Of a stretch of DNA of 64,000 nt, positions 26,079 to 35,130 are shown piece after piece (the stretch's first letter is position 1; each line of letters starts with the position of its first letter). Source of the DNA: Actinomyces oris (GTDB lineage Bacteria; Actinomycetota; Actinomycetes; Actinomycetales; Actinomycetaceae); contig NZ_MSKL01000025.1 in assembly GCF_001937665.1 (NCBI RefSeq), positions 122,296 through 186,295 on the forward strand. Direction: 5' to 3'. Below the pieces are notes generated by a model, which saw only the letters and a list, made by a program, of their open reading frames with translations, was not told the origin of the DNA and ran no database searches. The translations under genes and the position numbers were made by a program.

Positions 26079-26411
26079 CTACGGCTCCGTCGGCTTGGTG
26101 CGCTCGGCCTCGTGGTCGTCGCGGATCTCCTCGTGGTGCTGGATGACCTCGGCGACGATGAAGGTGAAGAACTTCTCGGCGAAGATCGGGTCAAGACCGG
26201 ACTCCTCGGCCAGGGCCCGCAGACGCGCCACCTGCTGCCTCTCGCGCCCGGGGTCGGCCGGCGGCAGGTCCAGCCGGGCTTTGAGCAGGCCGACCTGCTG
26301 GGTGCAGCGGAAGCGTTCGGCCAGGAGATGGACAAGGGCGGCGTCGAGGTTGTCGATGGTGTCCCGGTAGACGGCCAGCTGCGGAGGAACACCGCCCTGC
26401 CCCTCGCTCAT
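26079..26411 (-). CDS. Chorismate mutase, AroQ type
   Basis: This 110-residue all-helical protein has the AroQ pattern: [31 protein letters not shown] with conserved Arg, Lys and the Glu/Gln of the last helix ([16 protein letters not shown]). It converts chorismate to prephenate at the start of Phe and Tyr synthesis. It has no signal peptide and no fused dehydratase domain. Its ATG overlaps the clpX stop by four bases, an unusual partnership that probably reflects shared transcription only. Confidence 0.85.
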   Translation of the reverse strand: MSEGQGGVPPQLAVYRDTIDNLDAALVHLLAERFRCTQQVGLLKARLDLPPADPGRERQQVARLRALAEESGLDPIFAEKFFTFIVAEVIQHHEEIRDDHEAERTKPTEP

Positions 26412-27730
26412 GCGGTCCGACTCCGCTCCCCCACCTTGTTCGTCGAGCGCAACGTGCCCGATCCGGACTGGTAGTTGGGCTTCCCGGTACCCCTGACGGC
26501 ATCGGCGTCGACGACGACGCGCCCGACCTCAGGCAGAGAGGGGACCTCGAACATGGCCTGCCCCAGAACCTCCTCGACGATGGAGGTCAGCCCACGGGCA
26601 CCGGTCTTGCGCTCCAGGGCGAGGGAGGCCACCGCCTCAATGGCCGCATCGGTCAGCTCCAGCTCGACGCCGTCGAGACTGAAGAGGTACTGGTACTGCG
26701 AGACCAGAGCGTTCTTGGGCTCGGTCATGACGCGTACGAGCTCACGCACTCCCAGGTCCTGGACCGTGGCGATGACGGGCAGGCGGCCGATGAACTCGGG
26801 AATCAGGCCGAACTTGTGAAGGTCCTCGGGACGCACCGGCGAGGTGAAGACGTCCTGCGAGCCGGTGCTACTGGTCAGCTGCGCCCCGAAGCCCACCATC
26901 TGGGCACCGGACTCCTTGCGCTGACGCTGGCGCACGATCTCCTCGATACCGGCGAAGGCGCCGGCGGCGATGAAGAGAATATTGGTGGTGTCGATCTCCA
27001 GGAACTCCTGGTGCGGGTGCTTGCGCCCGCCGCCGGGCGGCACGGAGGCCGTTGTCCCCTCGATGATCTTGAGCAGTGCCTGCTGAACGCCCTCACCCGA
27101 GACGTCGCGGGTGATCGAGGGGTTCTCCGCCTTGCGACCGATCTTGTCGATCTCGTCGATGTAGATGATGCCCTTCTCAGCACGCTTGACGTCGCCGTCA
27201 GCGGCCTGAATGAGCTTGAGGAGGATGTTCTCCACGTCCTCACCGACATACCCCGCCTCGGTCAGAGCCGTGGCATCCACGATGGCGAAGGGGACGTCGA
27301 GGAGGCGAGCCAGCGTTCGGGCCAGATGTGTCTTACCGGTCCCGGTGGGGCCCAGCAGGAGGATGTTGGACTTGCCCAGCTCCAGGCCGTCGCCCTCAGC
27401 CACGGAGCGCTCCTTGACCTGGACACGCTTGTAGTGGTTGTACACCGCCACGCTCATGGCGCGCTTGGCGGCCTCCTGACCGATGACGTACTGGTTGAGG
27501 AAGTCGAAGATCTCCTGGGGCTTGGGCAACTCGAGAGGCACACCGGCGCCGGAGTCGCTCAGCTCCTCATCGACGATCTCGTTACACAGCTCGATGCACT
27601 CGTCACAGATGTAGACACCGGGCCCGGCGATGAGCTTCTTGACCTGCTTCTGGCTCTTGCCGCAGAAGGAGCACTTGAGCAGATCCACACTCTCAGCGTT
27701 ACGTGCCACAGTTTCCTCCAGGTTCGTCAT
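26408..27730 (-). CDS. clpX: ATP-dependent protease unfoldase ClpX
   Basis: This 440-residue AAA protein has an N-terminal four-Cys zinc-binding domain ([10 protein letters not shown] ... [12 protein letters not shown]), Walker [10 protein letters not shown], Walker [12 protein letters not shown] and the sensor-2 and C-terminal domain ending in [18 protein letters not shown]. It unfolds tagged proteins and feeds them to ClpP. The clpP2 and clpP1 genes lie 235 bases upstream on the same strand, after a terminator-like hairpin, so clpX has its own promoter. A ClgR-like palindrome lies about 110 bases before its start. Confidence 0.95.
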   Translation of the reverse strand: MTNLEETVARNAESVDLLKCSFCGKSQKQVKKLIAGPGVYICDECIELCNEIVDEELSDSGAGVPLELPKPQEIFDFLNQYVIGQEAAKRAMSVAVYNHYKRVQVKERSVAEGDGLELGKSNILLLGPTGTGKTHLARTLARLLDVPFAIVDATALTEAGYVGEDVENILLKLIQAADGDVKRAEKGIIYIDEIDKIGRKAENPSITRDVSGEGVQQALLKIIEGTTASVPPGGGRKHPHQEFLEIDTTNILFIAAGAFAGIEEIVRQRQRKESGAQMVGFGAQLTSSTGSQDVFTSPVRPEDLHKFGLIPEFIGRLPVIATVQDLGVRELVRVMTEPKNALVSQYQYLFSLDGVELELTDAAIEAVASLALERKTGARGLTSIVEEVLGQAMFEVPSLPEVGRVVVDADAVRGTGKPNYQSGSGTLRSTNKVGERSRTA

Positions 27731-27836
27731 CGGCCCCCCGCGCCCGGGCGGCCCTGCGTCAGCCTACGGGCTGAGTCGGCAGGTGCGCCGAGGACATGGC
27801 GGCGTGTCCAGTCCGCAATATGCCACGTTGAGCAAC

Positions 27837-27849
27837 ACGCTGCCAGCGT
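27837..27849. promoter_or_regulatory. ClgR-like operator upstream of clpX
   Basis: ACGCTGCCAGCGT has five-base arms around a three-base centre. Its core CGCTGCCAGCG (CGCTGGCAGCG on the other strand) fits the corynebacterial ClgR pattern CGCYNANRGCG at 10 of 11 positions. ClgR activates clp genes in actinobacteria. The site lies 107 bases upstream of the clpX ATG. No clgR gene is in the window. Confidence 0.45.
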
Positions 27850-27874
27850 TTGCGAGTTTTATTTCCACCGACTG

Positions 27875-27919
27875 TGCGTGCGGCGCTCCCGCCGATCGCG
27901 GAGGGGAGCACCGCACGCA
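27875..27919 (-). terminator. Hairpin after clpP2
   Basis: The arms tgcgtgcggcgctccc and gggagcaccgcacgca pair at 15 of 16 positions around a 13-base loop, 46 bases beyond the clpP2 stop. It probably ends the clpP1-clpP2 message. Confidence 0.65.
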
Positions 27920-27964
27920 GTATCAGCACAGCGTCGATTGCCCGGTCAGCACCCCGACAACTCC

Positions 27965-28639
27965 TCAGGAGGAGTGCGGGGAGGCCGGGGCCTTGCGAGA
28001 CGTGAGCACCTGGTCCACGATCCCGTACTCCTTGGCGGCTGTGGCCGTGAGAATCTTGTCGCGCTCGAGATCGGCGTGGATCTTCTCTCGGTCCCGACCG
28101 GTGTGCGCGGCCAGGGTGTCCTCCAGCCAGGAGCGCATGCGGTCGATCTCGTTCGCGACGATCTCGATGTCGCTGGCCTGCCCCTGCATCCCCTCCATGG
28201 CGGGCTGGTGGATGAGGACGCGCGCGTTGGGCAGCGCCAGGCGCTTGCCCTCGCTGCCTGCGGCCAGGAGCACGGCGGCGGCGGAGGCCGCCTGCCCCAG
28301 GCAGACGGTCTGCACCTGCGGCTTGATGTACTGCATGGTGTCGTAGATGGCTGTCAGTGCCGTGAAGGATCCACCGGGGCTGTTGATGTACATGGTGATG
28401 AGGCCGTCGGGGTCCTGGGACTCCAGGACCAGGAGCTGGGCCATGATGTCATCGGCGGAGGCGTCGTCGACCTGGACGCCCATGAAGACGATGCGGTCCT
28501 CGAAGAGCTTGGCGTAGGGGTCCTGACGCTTGAAGCCGTAGGCGGTGCGCTCCTCGAACTGGGGCAGCACGTAGCGGGCCTGCGGCATGGCACCGGCCTG
28601 GCGGGCGATGGCCTCGAAGTAGGGACGGGTCGAGGACAT
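27965..28639 (-). CDS. clpP2: ClpP2 proteolytic subunit
   Basis: This 224-residue serine peptidase forms, with ClpP1, the double-ring core of the Clp protease. Catalytic Ser is in CLGQAASAAAVLL, His in RVLIHQPAM and Asp in the downstream IDRMRSWLEDT region. The N-terminal extension is longer than in ClpP1. The ATG follows the ClpP1 stop by one base. Actinobacteria typically need both subunits for activity (family knowledge). Confidence 0.95.
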   Translation of the reverse strand: MSSTRPYFEAIARQAGAMPQARYVLPQFEERTAYGFKRQDPYAKLFEDRIVFMGVQVDDASADDIMAQLLVLESQDPDGLITMYINSPGGSFTALTAIYDTMQYIKPQVQTVCLGQAASAAAVLLAAGSEGKRLALPNARVLIHQPAMEGMQGQASDIEIVANEIDRMRSWLEDTLAAHTGRDREKIHADLERDKILTATAAKEYGIVDQVLTSRKAPASPHSS

Positions 28640-28640
28640 G

Positions 28641-29279
28641 TCAGTTGTCTCCGTTCTGCTTGCCGATCTCCCGGCTGGAGCGCACGATGTGGTCGACGAA
28701 GCCGTACTCCAGGGCCTCCTGGGCCGAGAACCAGTGGTCGCGGTCGGAATCGGCGATGATCTCCTCCACCGTGTGCCCGGTGTTGGCCGCGGTGATCTCT
28801 GCGAGCTCCTGCTTCATCTTGATGATGAGGTCGGCGTTGATGCGGATGTCGGTGGCGGAGCCCCCTGCACCGCCGGAGGGCTGGTGCATGAGCACGCGGG
28901 CGTGCGGGGTGAGGTAGCGCTTGCCCTTGGCACCGGCCGACAGCAGGTGCTGTCCCATGGAGGCGGCCAGGCCCGTGGCCACGGTGGCGACGTCGGGCTG
29001 GACGTACTGCATGGTGTCGTAGATGGCCATACCGGCAGTCACCGAACCACCGGGGCTGTTGATGTAGAGGTAGATGTCCCGCTCGGGATCCTCGGCGGCC
29101 AGCAGAAGCATCTGAGCGCAGATGGCGTTGGCGTTGTCGTCACGCACCTCGGATCCGAGCCAGATGATGCGCTCCTTGAGGAGTCGGTTATAGATGGAGT
29201 CGGTCAACCCCAGACCCGCGCCAGCGGCGTCGGCTGCCTGGGGAGGGGCGACCGCAGCGGGTGTGTAGAGCTCGCTCAC
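28641..29279 (-). CDS. clpP1: ClpP1 proteolytic subunit
   Basis: This 212-residue subunit has catalytic Ser in [13 protein letters not shown] and His in [11 protein letters not shown] place the start at GTG 29279, eight bases after AGAGGA; the longer frame to 29417 has no homologous character. It is the first gene of clpP1-clpP2. An inverted repeat (gtcgc N10 gcgac, 29301-29320) lies just upstream and might bind ClgR, though it fits the consensus poorly. Confidence 0.93.
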   Translation of the reverse strand: MSELYTPAAVAPPQAADAAGAGLGLTDSIYNRLLKERIIWLGSEVRDDNANAICAQMLLLAAEDPERDIYLYINSPGGSVTAGMAIYDTMQYVQPDVATVATGLAASMGQHLLSAGAKGKRYLTPHARVLMHQPSGGAGGSATDIRINADLIIKMKQELAEITAANTGHTVEEIIADSDRDHWFSAQEALEYGFVDHIVRSSREIGKQNGDN

Positions 29280-29598
29280 GTCAGTCCTCTCATGGTCGGT
29301 GTCGCCAACGCTAACGCGACGGCCCCGGCCACCATGCCCGCCATCGCACCCTTTTCGCCAACGGCGCAGGTGCACCGGCCGAGGGAGGACCCACATCGAG
29401 CATCCCTCTACGATCACGGCGTCTCCTCAGGTGGTCGGAGCCCCGACGGAGCACCCCTCGGCCGCGTCACCGGTACTGTCTGCCCTGACGGTCGTCGTCC
29501 GGCACCCGGGATGCCACAGCCTCATGGCGTGGTCGACTCGGCCCTCACAACCCTCACCGCCCTCATCACCCACATCGTCCAGCACCGAAGGAGCACAC

Positions 29599-29967
29599 AT
29601 GCCCCCCTCATCCAGCACCCCATCCACCGAGTCCCTGTTCCGGCTCGGTCTCAATGCCACTCTCCCCATCTCCGAGGAGGCCACCACCTCGCGGGTCGTC
29701 GTCAATAACGACATCCTGCGCACCGTCGTCTTCACCTTCGACGCCGGTCAGGTCCTCACCGAACACTCCTCCCCCCGGGCAGTGATCGTCACGCTCCTGG
29801 AGGGCGAGATGGACTTCTCCATCGGCGAGCGCACCGAGAGGATGGGAGCCGGGGACGTCATCTATCTGGCACCCGGCGACCGTCACGCCCTGACGGCCGT
29901 GACGCCGTGCCGCATGCAGCTGGTGATGGTCGACGTCGACAAGGTCGTTGCGGCGACCGAGAAGTAG
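29599..29967 (+). CDS. Small cupin-domain protein
   Basis: This 122-residue single-domain cupin has the two cupin motifs in reduced form: TFDAGQVLTEHSSPRAVIVTLLEGEMDF and APGDRHALTAV with conserved His. GGAG lies seven bases before ATG 29599; the open frame upstream to 29299 is not needed. Small cupins bind a metal and serve as enzymes or stress sensors; no specific function can be given. It stands alone, divergent from clpP1. Confidence 0.8.
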   Translation: MPPSSSTPSTESLFRLGLNATLPISEEATTSRVVVNNDILRTVVFTFDAGQVLTEHSSPRAVIVTLLEGEMDFSIGERTERMGAGDVIYLAPGDRHALTAVTPCRMQLVMVDVDKVVAATEK

Positions 29968-30025
29968 CCCAGGAGCGGGCAACCGCCACCAATCAGCAGC
30001 CGGCCGGTCGACGGCCGCCACCGCA

Positions 30026-30067
30026 TGGGGTGGGGAGCGAAGCACTGAGGTGTTCGCCCCCACCCCA
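30026..30067 (+). terminator. Hairpin after cupin gene
   Basis: The arms tggggtggggagcgaa and ttcgcccccacccca pair nearly perfectly (one bulged base) around an 11-base loop, 59 bases after the stop. Confidence 0.6.
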
Positions 30068-30534
30068 CATCCTTGTGAGATCCACTAAATCAAACACCCT
30101 GTCCAGGCGCGTCGCAGCACCCGGGCAACCGGACTTCATCTGGAGCATGACGCGCAGTGTTGCGCCTCACTCGAGCACCCGGAGGCGAAGCGGCGGTAAG
30201 CCAACTCACGTACCCTTGTAGGAAAACTAAATCGTCCGTAGGTTAGATTGTAGGCGCCCGAGATCTTAACGTGACCCGCTTCCCACACCGTGGCATCAGC
30301 GAGACGGGCGTGGCACCATCGATTTTATCCACCCGAGAACGCTGGAGCATCCGCCTGCCTGACGGCCACCAAAGCTCCGCTCCTCACCGTCGTCAGCCTA
30401 CCACATTCTTTTAACATTCAATAACCCCGTCCCTACTCGAACAGCACGTCTTTTCCGCCTGCCGCACCACCCAGTAAGGGGTTACCCGTGTTCAGCACGC
30501 TCGCACAACTCCATGTACCAGAGAGGACCACCGC
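30068..30534. other. Long AT-enriched leader region before the GT2 gene, no gene seen
   Basis: These 467 bases carry no open frame with coding character. There is a small hairpin (gcgca-gtgt-tgcgc, near 30151-30164) and AT-rich stretches near 30225-30260 and 30407-30430 that could hold promoters. AGAGGA before ATG 30535 is a fair ribosome site. I recognise no known riboswitch. Confidence 0.35.
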
Positions 30535-31668
30535 ATGATCGTCATTACCCTGCTGGTGGGAATTCTTTTCTGGATCGGAATTGATATCTGGGCCGGCATC
30601 ACCTCAAAGTGGTACAAGGCTGTGGAGCTGAACTCGAACATCACCTCAGATGACTTCAGCGTCCTCGTACCGATCTACGGCAATGTCAAGTACCTGCAGA
30701 ACGCGGATTACCTACGCCCCTACGGCAATCGAGTAGTCCTGTGCACCACCTCCGGTGAGTCTGAGGAGTTCTACCGCGATCTTGAGGACATCGCCATTCG
30801 CTATGGATTCAGGATTTTCCGCAGCGATTACGTCCCGCGCAAGGTGGGGCGCAAGCGAAGCACCTCGGGCATCACCCGGGACACAGTCGTACGTGACGCA
30901 CTGCTGGCCGCGCCTCTCAACTCCTACATTGTCTGCCTTGATGCCGACACCACGGCGCAGGAGCCGCTGACCCACATCATTGGCGCCCTGGTGGCCAATA
31001 AGGCCGACTTCGCCTCGGTGACCATCGTGCCCCAGAAAAAGGGCCCCTTCATCGTCCAGATGCAGCGCCACGAATACGTCGTCTCAATGCGCGCCCGCAG
31101 GATCATGCCATGGCTGCTCAGCGGCGCCCTTCATATTGGCAAGACCGACGTCATGCGTCAGATCATGGCCCGCCACTCGCTGTTCTTCCAGGGAAATGAC
31201 ATCGAGTCCGGAATCATCGGAGACGCACTGGGTTACAAGGCCGTCCATATTCTTGCCCACGTCAACACCAATGCACCCGACACGCTGTACGCCTGGTGGC
31301 GCCAGCGGATCGCATGGAGCGGTGGTTCCTTCAGACTATTCATCGTCAATTTCAGATTCGTCTTCCAGCACCCCTTCCTGTGGCTGTACAGCGGCATCGT
31401 GGTGATCAGCATGTTCGTCCTCAGGTGGATAGCCGTTGTGAATCCCGGATGGACGCTTCTGCTCGCACTGTTCATCTACTACGCCGCTATCGTGTGGCTT
31501 CACTGGGACCACGGCAACAAGTGGCTGATCTTCCAGCCGTTCTACTGTCTCTTCGTCAGTCTCATCGTGGTTCCCATCGGGGTTGCCTACTATTTCAAAA
31601 TGGCGATTCCTGAGCGCAACTTCGGAGTCATCCGTCCCAAGCGCAAGGAACTTGTCACGGCGAGCTGA
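30535..31668 (+). CDS. Membrane-bound GT2 glycosyltransferase, hyaluronan/chitin-synthase-like
   Basis: This 377-residue protein has an N-terminal membrane segment (MIVITLLVGILFWIGIDIWAG) and a cytoplasmic GT-A domain starting DDFSVLVPIYGN. It has a DxD-type motif YIVCLDADTT near residue 137 and, near residue 257, WWRQRIAWSGG, matching the Q(Q/R)xRW acceptor motif of processive beta-glycosyltransferases. Three or four further membrane segments follow. The layout is that of a small polysaccharide synthase that extrudes its own product, but donor and polymer are unknown. It has no polysaccharide-gene neighbours and its base composition is less GC-rich than the flanks, a possible sign of transfer. 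Confidence 0.75.
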   Translation: MIVITLLVGILFWIGIDIWAGITSKWYKAVELNSNITSDDFSVLVPIYGNVKYLQNADYLRPYGNRVVLCTTSGESEEFYRDLEDIAIRYGFRIFRSDYVPRKVGRKRSTSGITRDTVVRDALLAAPLNSYIVCLDADTTAQEPLTHIIGALVANKADFASVTIVPQKKGPFIVQMQRHEYVVSMRARRIMPWLLSGALHIGKTDVMRQIMARHSLFFQGNDIESGIIGDALGYKAVHILAHVNTNAPDTLYAWWRQRIAWSGGSFRLFIVNFRFVFQHPFLWLYSGIVVISMFVLRWIAVVNPGWTLLLALFIYYAAIVWLHWDHGNKWLIFQPFYCLFVSLIVVPIGVAYYFKMAIPERNFGVIRPKRKELVTAS

Positions 31669-31734
31669 TTCTCATCCGGGACACGTCCAGCCGACGCAGG
31701 CAGCCCCGTCCCAACAACGCCTCTCCATACGGCA

Positions 31735-31767
31735 ATGGGCCCACCTTCTTCCAGAAGGTGGGCCCAT
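31735..31767. terminator. Strong bidirectional hairpin between GT2 gene and tig
   Basis: A perfect 15-base stem (atgggcccaccttct with agaaggtgggcccat) and a three-base loop, followed on the plus strand by ctcttt. It lies between two convergent genes and can serve both. Confidence 0.85.
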
Positions 31768-31838
31768 CTCTTTGACACGGAGCGTCCCGCGTGAGCGGCG
31801 GGAACGCACGTCAACTCATGCGTCCGAGCGCCGTGGAC

Positions 31839-33203
31839 TCACTCGGCGTCGTCGTCCTCAGCGGAGTCGGCGTCCTGCGCCGCAGCAACGGCAGCGGCCT
31901 CTGCTGCCGCGGCGGCGTCATCCTCATCAGAACCGATGAAGGCGGACAGGTCCACGGTCTCACCCTTGGAATCAACCACTGCAGCCTGGCGCAGCGCCAT
32001 GGCCAGCGACTTGTTGCGAGCGACCTCGGAGACGAAGGCGGGAATCTGACCGGCCTGCTGAGCACCCTGGAGGAACTGGGCGGGCTCCATGCCGTACTGC
32101 TGAGCGGTCTGGAAGAGGAACTCCAGGAGCTCGTCCTGAGCCACCCCGACCTTGAGATCCTCAGCCAGGACATCAAGGATGATCTGGTCGCGCACACCGG
32201 TGACGATGTCCTCGCGGATCTCCTTGGCGTGCTCCTCGTCGCCCTCCTTGCCCTCGGCCCGAAGGTGCTGGGCGACCTCGGCCTCAACGACGGCCTCAGG
32301 CACATCGAAGGTGACCTCGCTGCGCAGGTGCTCCAGGAGAGCATCACGGGCGGCGACTGCCTGCTCGCCGGTCTTGCGCTCGGTGACCTGCTTGACGAGG
32401 TCCTCGCGCAGCTCCTCGACGGTGTCGAACTCGGAGGCGAGCTGGGCGAACTCGTCGTCGACCTTGGGCAGCTCACGCTGCTTGACGGCGGTGGCGGTCA
32501 CCGTGACCTCGGCCTGCTCACCAGCGTGCTCGCCGCCGGCCAGCTCAGTGGTGAAGGTGGCGGACTCGTCGGTCTTCAGACCGCGCAGAGCGGTGTCTAG
32601 GCCCTTGAGCATGTTGCCCTTGCCGATCTCGTAGGAGACGCCGGAGATGGAGTCGACCTCCTCGCCGTCGATGACGGCCTTGAGGTCGATGGTGACGAAG
32701 TCACCGGTCTTGGCCTTGCGACCCACGGACTTCAGCGAGCCGAATCGGGCACGCAGGTTGTCCAGCTCGGTGTCGACGTCCTCGTCAGTGACCTCGACGG
32801 CGTCCACGGTCAGCTTGGTCTTGCTCAGGTCCGGCAGCTCGATGACGGGCCGAACGGTGACCTCAGCGGTGAAGGCGAGCTGGCCGCCGTTCTCACCGGT
32901 GGCGTTGGGCAGCTCGACGACGTCGACCTCGGGCTGGAGCATGGGGACCCGCTCGGCCTCGGTGATGGCGTCCCGGTAGAAGTCGGAGAGCTTGTTGTTG
33001 ACGGCCTCCTGGATGACGGCCCCACGACCGACACGCTGGTCGATGACCCGGTTGGGGACGTGACCGCGACGGAAGCCGGGGACCTGGATCTGGGAGCCGA
33101 TCTCCTTGTAGGCGGCATCCAGGCTGGGCTTGAGCTCCTCATAGGGGACCTCGACGGTCAGCTTGATGCGGCTGGGGTCAAGATTCTCGACAGTGGTCTT
33201 CAC
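31839..33203 (-). CDS. tig: Trigger factor (ribosome-associated chaperone and prolyl isomerase)
   Basis: This 454-residue chaperone has the N-terminal ribosome-binding domain with the signature GFRRGHVPNRVI, a central FKBP-type isomerase domain (AKTGDFVTIDLKAVIDG ... MLKGLDTALRGLKTDES) and a helical C-terminal cradle. The acidic Ala-rich tail (DDDAAAAAEAAAVAAAQDADSAEDDDAE) is typical of actinobacteria. Start is GTG 33203 (VKTTVENLDPSR), preceded by GGGAG; the longer frame to 33377 has no family match. The 283 bases upstream to the phage scar contain only its promoter region. Confidence 0.95.
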   Translation of the reverse strand: MKTTVENLDPSRIKLTVEVPYEELKPSLDAAYKEIGSQIQVPGFRRGHVPNRVIDQRVGRGAVIQEAVNNKLSDFYRDAITEAERVPMLQPEVDVVELPNATGENGGQLAFTAEVTVRPVIELPDLSKTKLTVDAVEVTDEDVDTELDNLRARFGSLKSVGRKAKTGDFVTIDLKAVIDGEEVDSISGVSYEIGKGNMLKGLDTALRGLKTDESATFTTELAGGEHAGEQAEVTVTATAVKQRELPKVDDEFAQLASEFDTVEELREDLVKQVTERKTGEQAVAARDALLEHLRSEVTFDVPEAVVEAEVAQHLRAEGKEGDEEHAKEIREDIVTGVRDQIILDVLAEDLKVGVAQDELLEFLFQTAQQYGMEPAQFLQGAQQAGQIPAFVSEVARNKSLAMALRQAAVVDSKGETVDLSAFIGSDEDDAAAAAEAAAVAAAQDADSAEDDDAE

Positions 33204-33486
33204 GGGGGTTGCTCCCATAGGTCTGAGTTCTGCGGTAACACCGACACGCTCGGAGGTGTTCGGCCGACGCGCGTCTGTGGCGTCAATCCGTGCCATCTTA
33301 GGGCAAACGGGCAGTGGGATCGATGCTGCGCCCGCACCTGGCGCATGAGTCTGGACACAGGCGGAGACGCCGGGCACGGTGCGTCATGGCCGTCGGCCGC
33401 ATCGACATATTCACGAGCCACACATCCGGCATCGACGCACCCCTGAGACGACCTGGACATCATGCTGTCGCCCACAGGACGAGGAG

Positions 33487-33534
33487 TCGGGCTGGCGGGA
33501 TTTCAACCCGCGGCCCCCGCTCCCAAAGCAGGTG
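33487..33534 (-). pseudogene. tRNA-Pro 3' fragment, one end of a phage insertion
   Basis: These 48 bases repeat the anticodon-loop-to-3'-end part of the intact tRNA-Pro at 35131-35204, with one substitution and one missing base over 49 aligned positions. The T-arm now reads ttcaacccg instead of ttgaacccg. No 5' half follows. Such a partial tRNA copy is the usual mark of an attachment-site duplication after integration at a tRNA 3' end. Confidence 0.8.
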
Positions 33535-33675
33535 ACATCCCAAGGGTGACCCCCTGAAAACACTCACCGAACCACTGACCAGCCATCCCAAAACCAGCCA
33601 TCAACGCGCCATGTTTCCGAGACGCCACGCAGACCCCGGAATCAAGCCAAAAACGCACCCTCAGAGACGACGAAA

Positions 33676-33709
33676 GCGCCCCCACTACCCGGGTAGGTAG
33701 CGGAGGCGC
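33676..33709 (-). terminator. Hairpin after phage-type gene
   Basis: On the minus strand an imperfect stem, with outer arms gcgcc and ggcgc and the inner palindrome ctacccgggtag, is followed by tttcg. It starts 29 bases after the stop at 33738. Confidence 0.6.
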
Positions 33710-33737
33710 CTAGCTGTTCAAGAAGCCATCTCAGCCG

Positions 33738-34562
33738 TCAGACAGTACGGCGTAGAACGACGTCGTGAACCGTCAACGACGGGATTGGAGCCTCCAACCA
33801 GACGCCCCACACGTCACCCACGCTCGGGTCAACCTCACGCGGCCGGATATCCAGTTCGAGCACCTGATGGTCGCCCTTCCGGACGGTCAGGTCTGTGATC
33901 TTGGCGCCCTGGTCAACCTGCGCCGGGTGCCCGGCCTCCTGGAAGCGGCGAGCCGTGTACAGGGCCGCCTGCCCCTCCTCCTCACCGAAGTTCCCACCCG
34001 GGTAGGAGTAGCGCACAGTCAGGTGCCACGTCCCCTCCGAGGGCTTCAACTGGTCCAGGCCAGGAGCGAGCACCGGGTACTGGGAGTCCAGGCGCACACC
34101 GTCGCCGGTCTCCGCTGCGCTCACCTTCGGCCACTCACTGATCGGCGGGAACAGGGTCGGGCTCGCGGATACGGGATCCGCCGAGCGGACGATGACCGCC
34201 CCCAGCGGAGTGCCGGCCGGGACCGGCTGACCCGCATCGAGGCGGACCACCGGCGCGAACCGGACCATGTTCCGGGCAAGCTGCTGCGTCAGCGCCTCAG
34301 CCTGCCCTGCCACCTCGGCGGCCTTCGCCGCGTCGGCCTTCGTCTGCTCCGCGGTGTTCCGCGTAGCACGGATGCTGTCACCCATGCCGTTGACCTGAAT
34401 CTTGGTCGCGTAGGCGGCGTCCGCCGCCTCACGGGTGACGTACGCCGACAGGTCTCCGGCCGGGGCCTGCGGCTTCCCCTCATCGTTGATCTTCACCCCC
34501 GATGCCCCAATGTTGATGGTTACCTGTGACGGCCCGCAGTACTCGGTCTTCTCGTCTGCCAT
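33738..34562 (-). CDS. Phage-type structural protein (tail or baseplate-like), function unknown
   Basis: This 274-residue protein has the start MADEKTEYCGPSQVTINIGASGVKINDEG, then a helical, probably trimeric coiled-coil stretch (about residues 55-95; ADAAYATKIQ ... AEQTKADAAKAAEVAGQAEALTQQ). A beta-rich C-terminal part (WHLTVRYSYPGGNFGEEEG ... GVWLEAPIPSLTVHDVVLRR) follows. This short head, coiled coil, beta tail layout is usual for phage fibre-like or minor tail proteins. AAGGGGAG precedes ATG 34562. It follows the other phage-type gene after eight bases. I recognise no specific family. Confidence 0.6.
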   Translation of the reverse strand: MADEKTEYCGPSQVTINIGASGVKINDEGKPQAPAGDLSAYVTREAADAAYATKIQVNGMGDSIRATRNTAEQTKADAAKAAEVAGQAEALTQQLARNMVRFAPVVRLDAGQPVPAGTPLGAVIVRSADPVSASPTLFPPISEWPKVSAAETGDGVRLDSQYPVLAPGLDQLKPSEGTWHLTVRYSYPGGNFGEEEGQAALYTARRFQEAGHPAQVDQGAKITDLTVRKGDHQVLELDIRPREVDPSVGDVWGVWLEAPIPSLTVHDVVLRRTV

Positions 34563-34570
34563 GACTCCCC

Positions 34571-35089
34571 TTATGCCTGGATCTGGATACTGACGGGGAT
34601 CTCCTTCTCCCCGTCCCACACAGTCACGGTCGCCGCGACCTCACGGCCCCCATCCCACACAGTCACGGACGGGCCGGCCGGGGCCGGCGGGACCGGAGTC
34701 TCATACACCTTCAGCGATGAGACCAGGACGTCGCTCGCTGCCGCAGGGACGCTAACGGACGGAAGCCACAGGGGACTCGGGTTAGCGGGCAGTTCAACCT
34801 CCGCGACGACCGTCGCCCCCTGCCCCGCAGCCAGCGGCGCACTCTTCAAGTCGAACGGGCCAGAGACCTTCTTTTTCGCCTCACTGAACCAGTTCACGCG
34901 CAGGTCCAGCTGGGAGCCCGCATCGGCCGAGTAGGCGATCTCGAAGGTGAACCGGCGGGAGCCTACCGGGACGGCAGAGCCGTCGTAGGGAGTGGTTGAA
35001 GCCCCGGCTGGAAGGAACGCGCCGGCGTCGCGCCGCTGCCCCTTGCTGCGCCACCACGCCCCGAGAGCCGGGATGATGCTGTCAGCCAT
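34571..35089 (-). CDS. Phage-type hypothetical protein
   Basis: This 172-residue beta-rich protein begins MADSIIPALGAWWRSKGQRRD and ends with a doubled motif, VTVWDGGREVAATVTVWDGEKEI. AAGGAGG lies seven bases before ATG 35089; the frame is open further upstream only because it crosses the tRNA. It forms a pair with the fibre-like gene downstream. Small proteins of this kind are common in the tail regions of actinobacterial siphophages, but no function is assigned. Confidence 0.55.
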   Translation of the reverse strand: MADSIIPALGAWWRSKGQRRDAGAFLPAGASTTPYDGSAVPVGSRRFTFEIAYSADAGSQLDLRVNWFSEAKKKVSGPFDLKSAPLAAGQGATVVAEVELPANPSPLWLPSVSVPAAASDVLVSSLKVYETPVPPAPAGPSVTVWDGGREVAATVTVWDGEKEIPVSIQIQA

Positions 35090-35130
35090 CACGCCTCCTT
35101 CCTGATGATGATCGTGCCGGGGTTCTCCGG

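Noticed and set aside
30230..30256. DtxR-like box before the GT2 gene (gtaggttagattgtaggc)
   Set aside because: Only the left half resembles the consensus; the right half lacks the ACC half-site.
33503..33685. Small minus-strand ORF at the end of the phage scar
   Set aside because: It runs through the tRNA fragment and the terminator stem and has no ribosome site or coding character.
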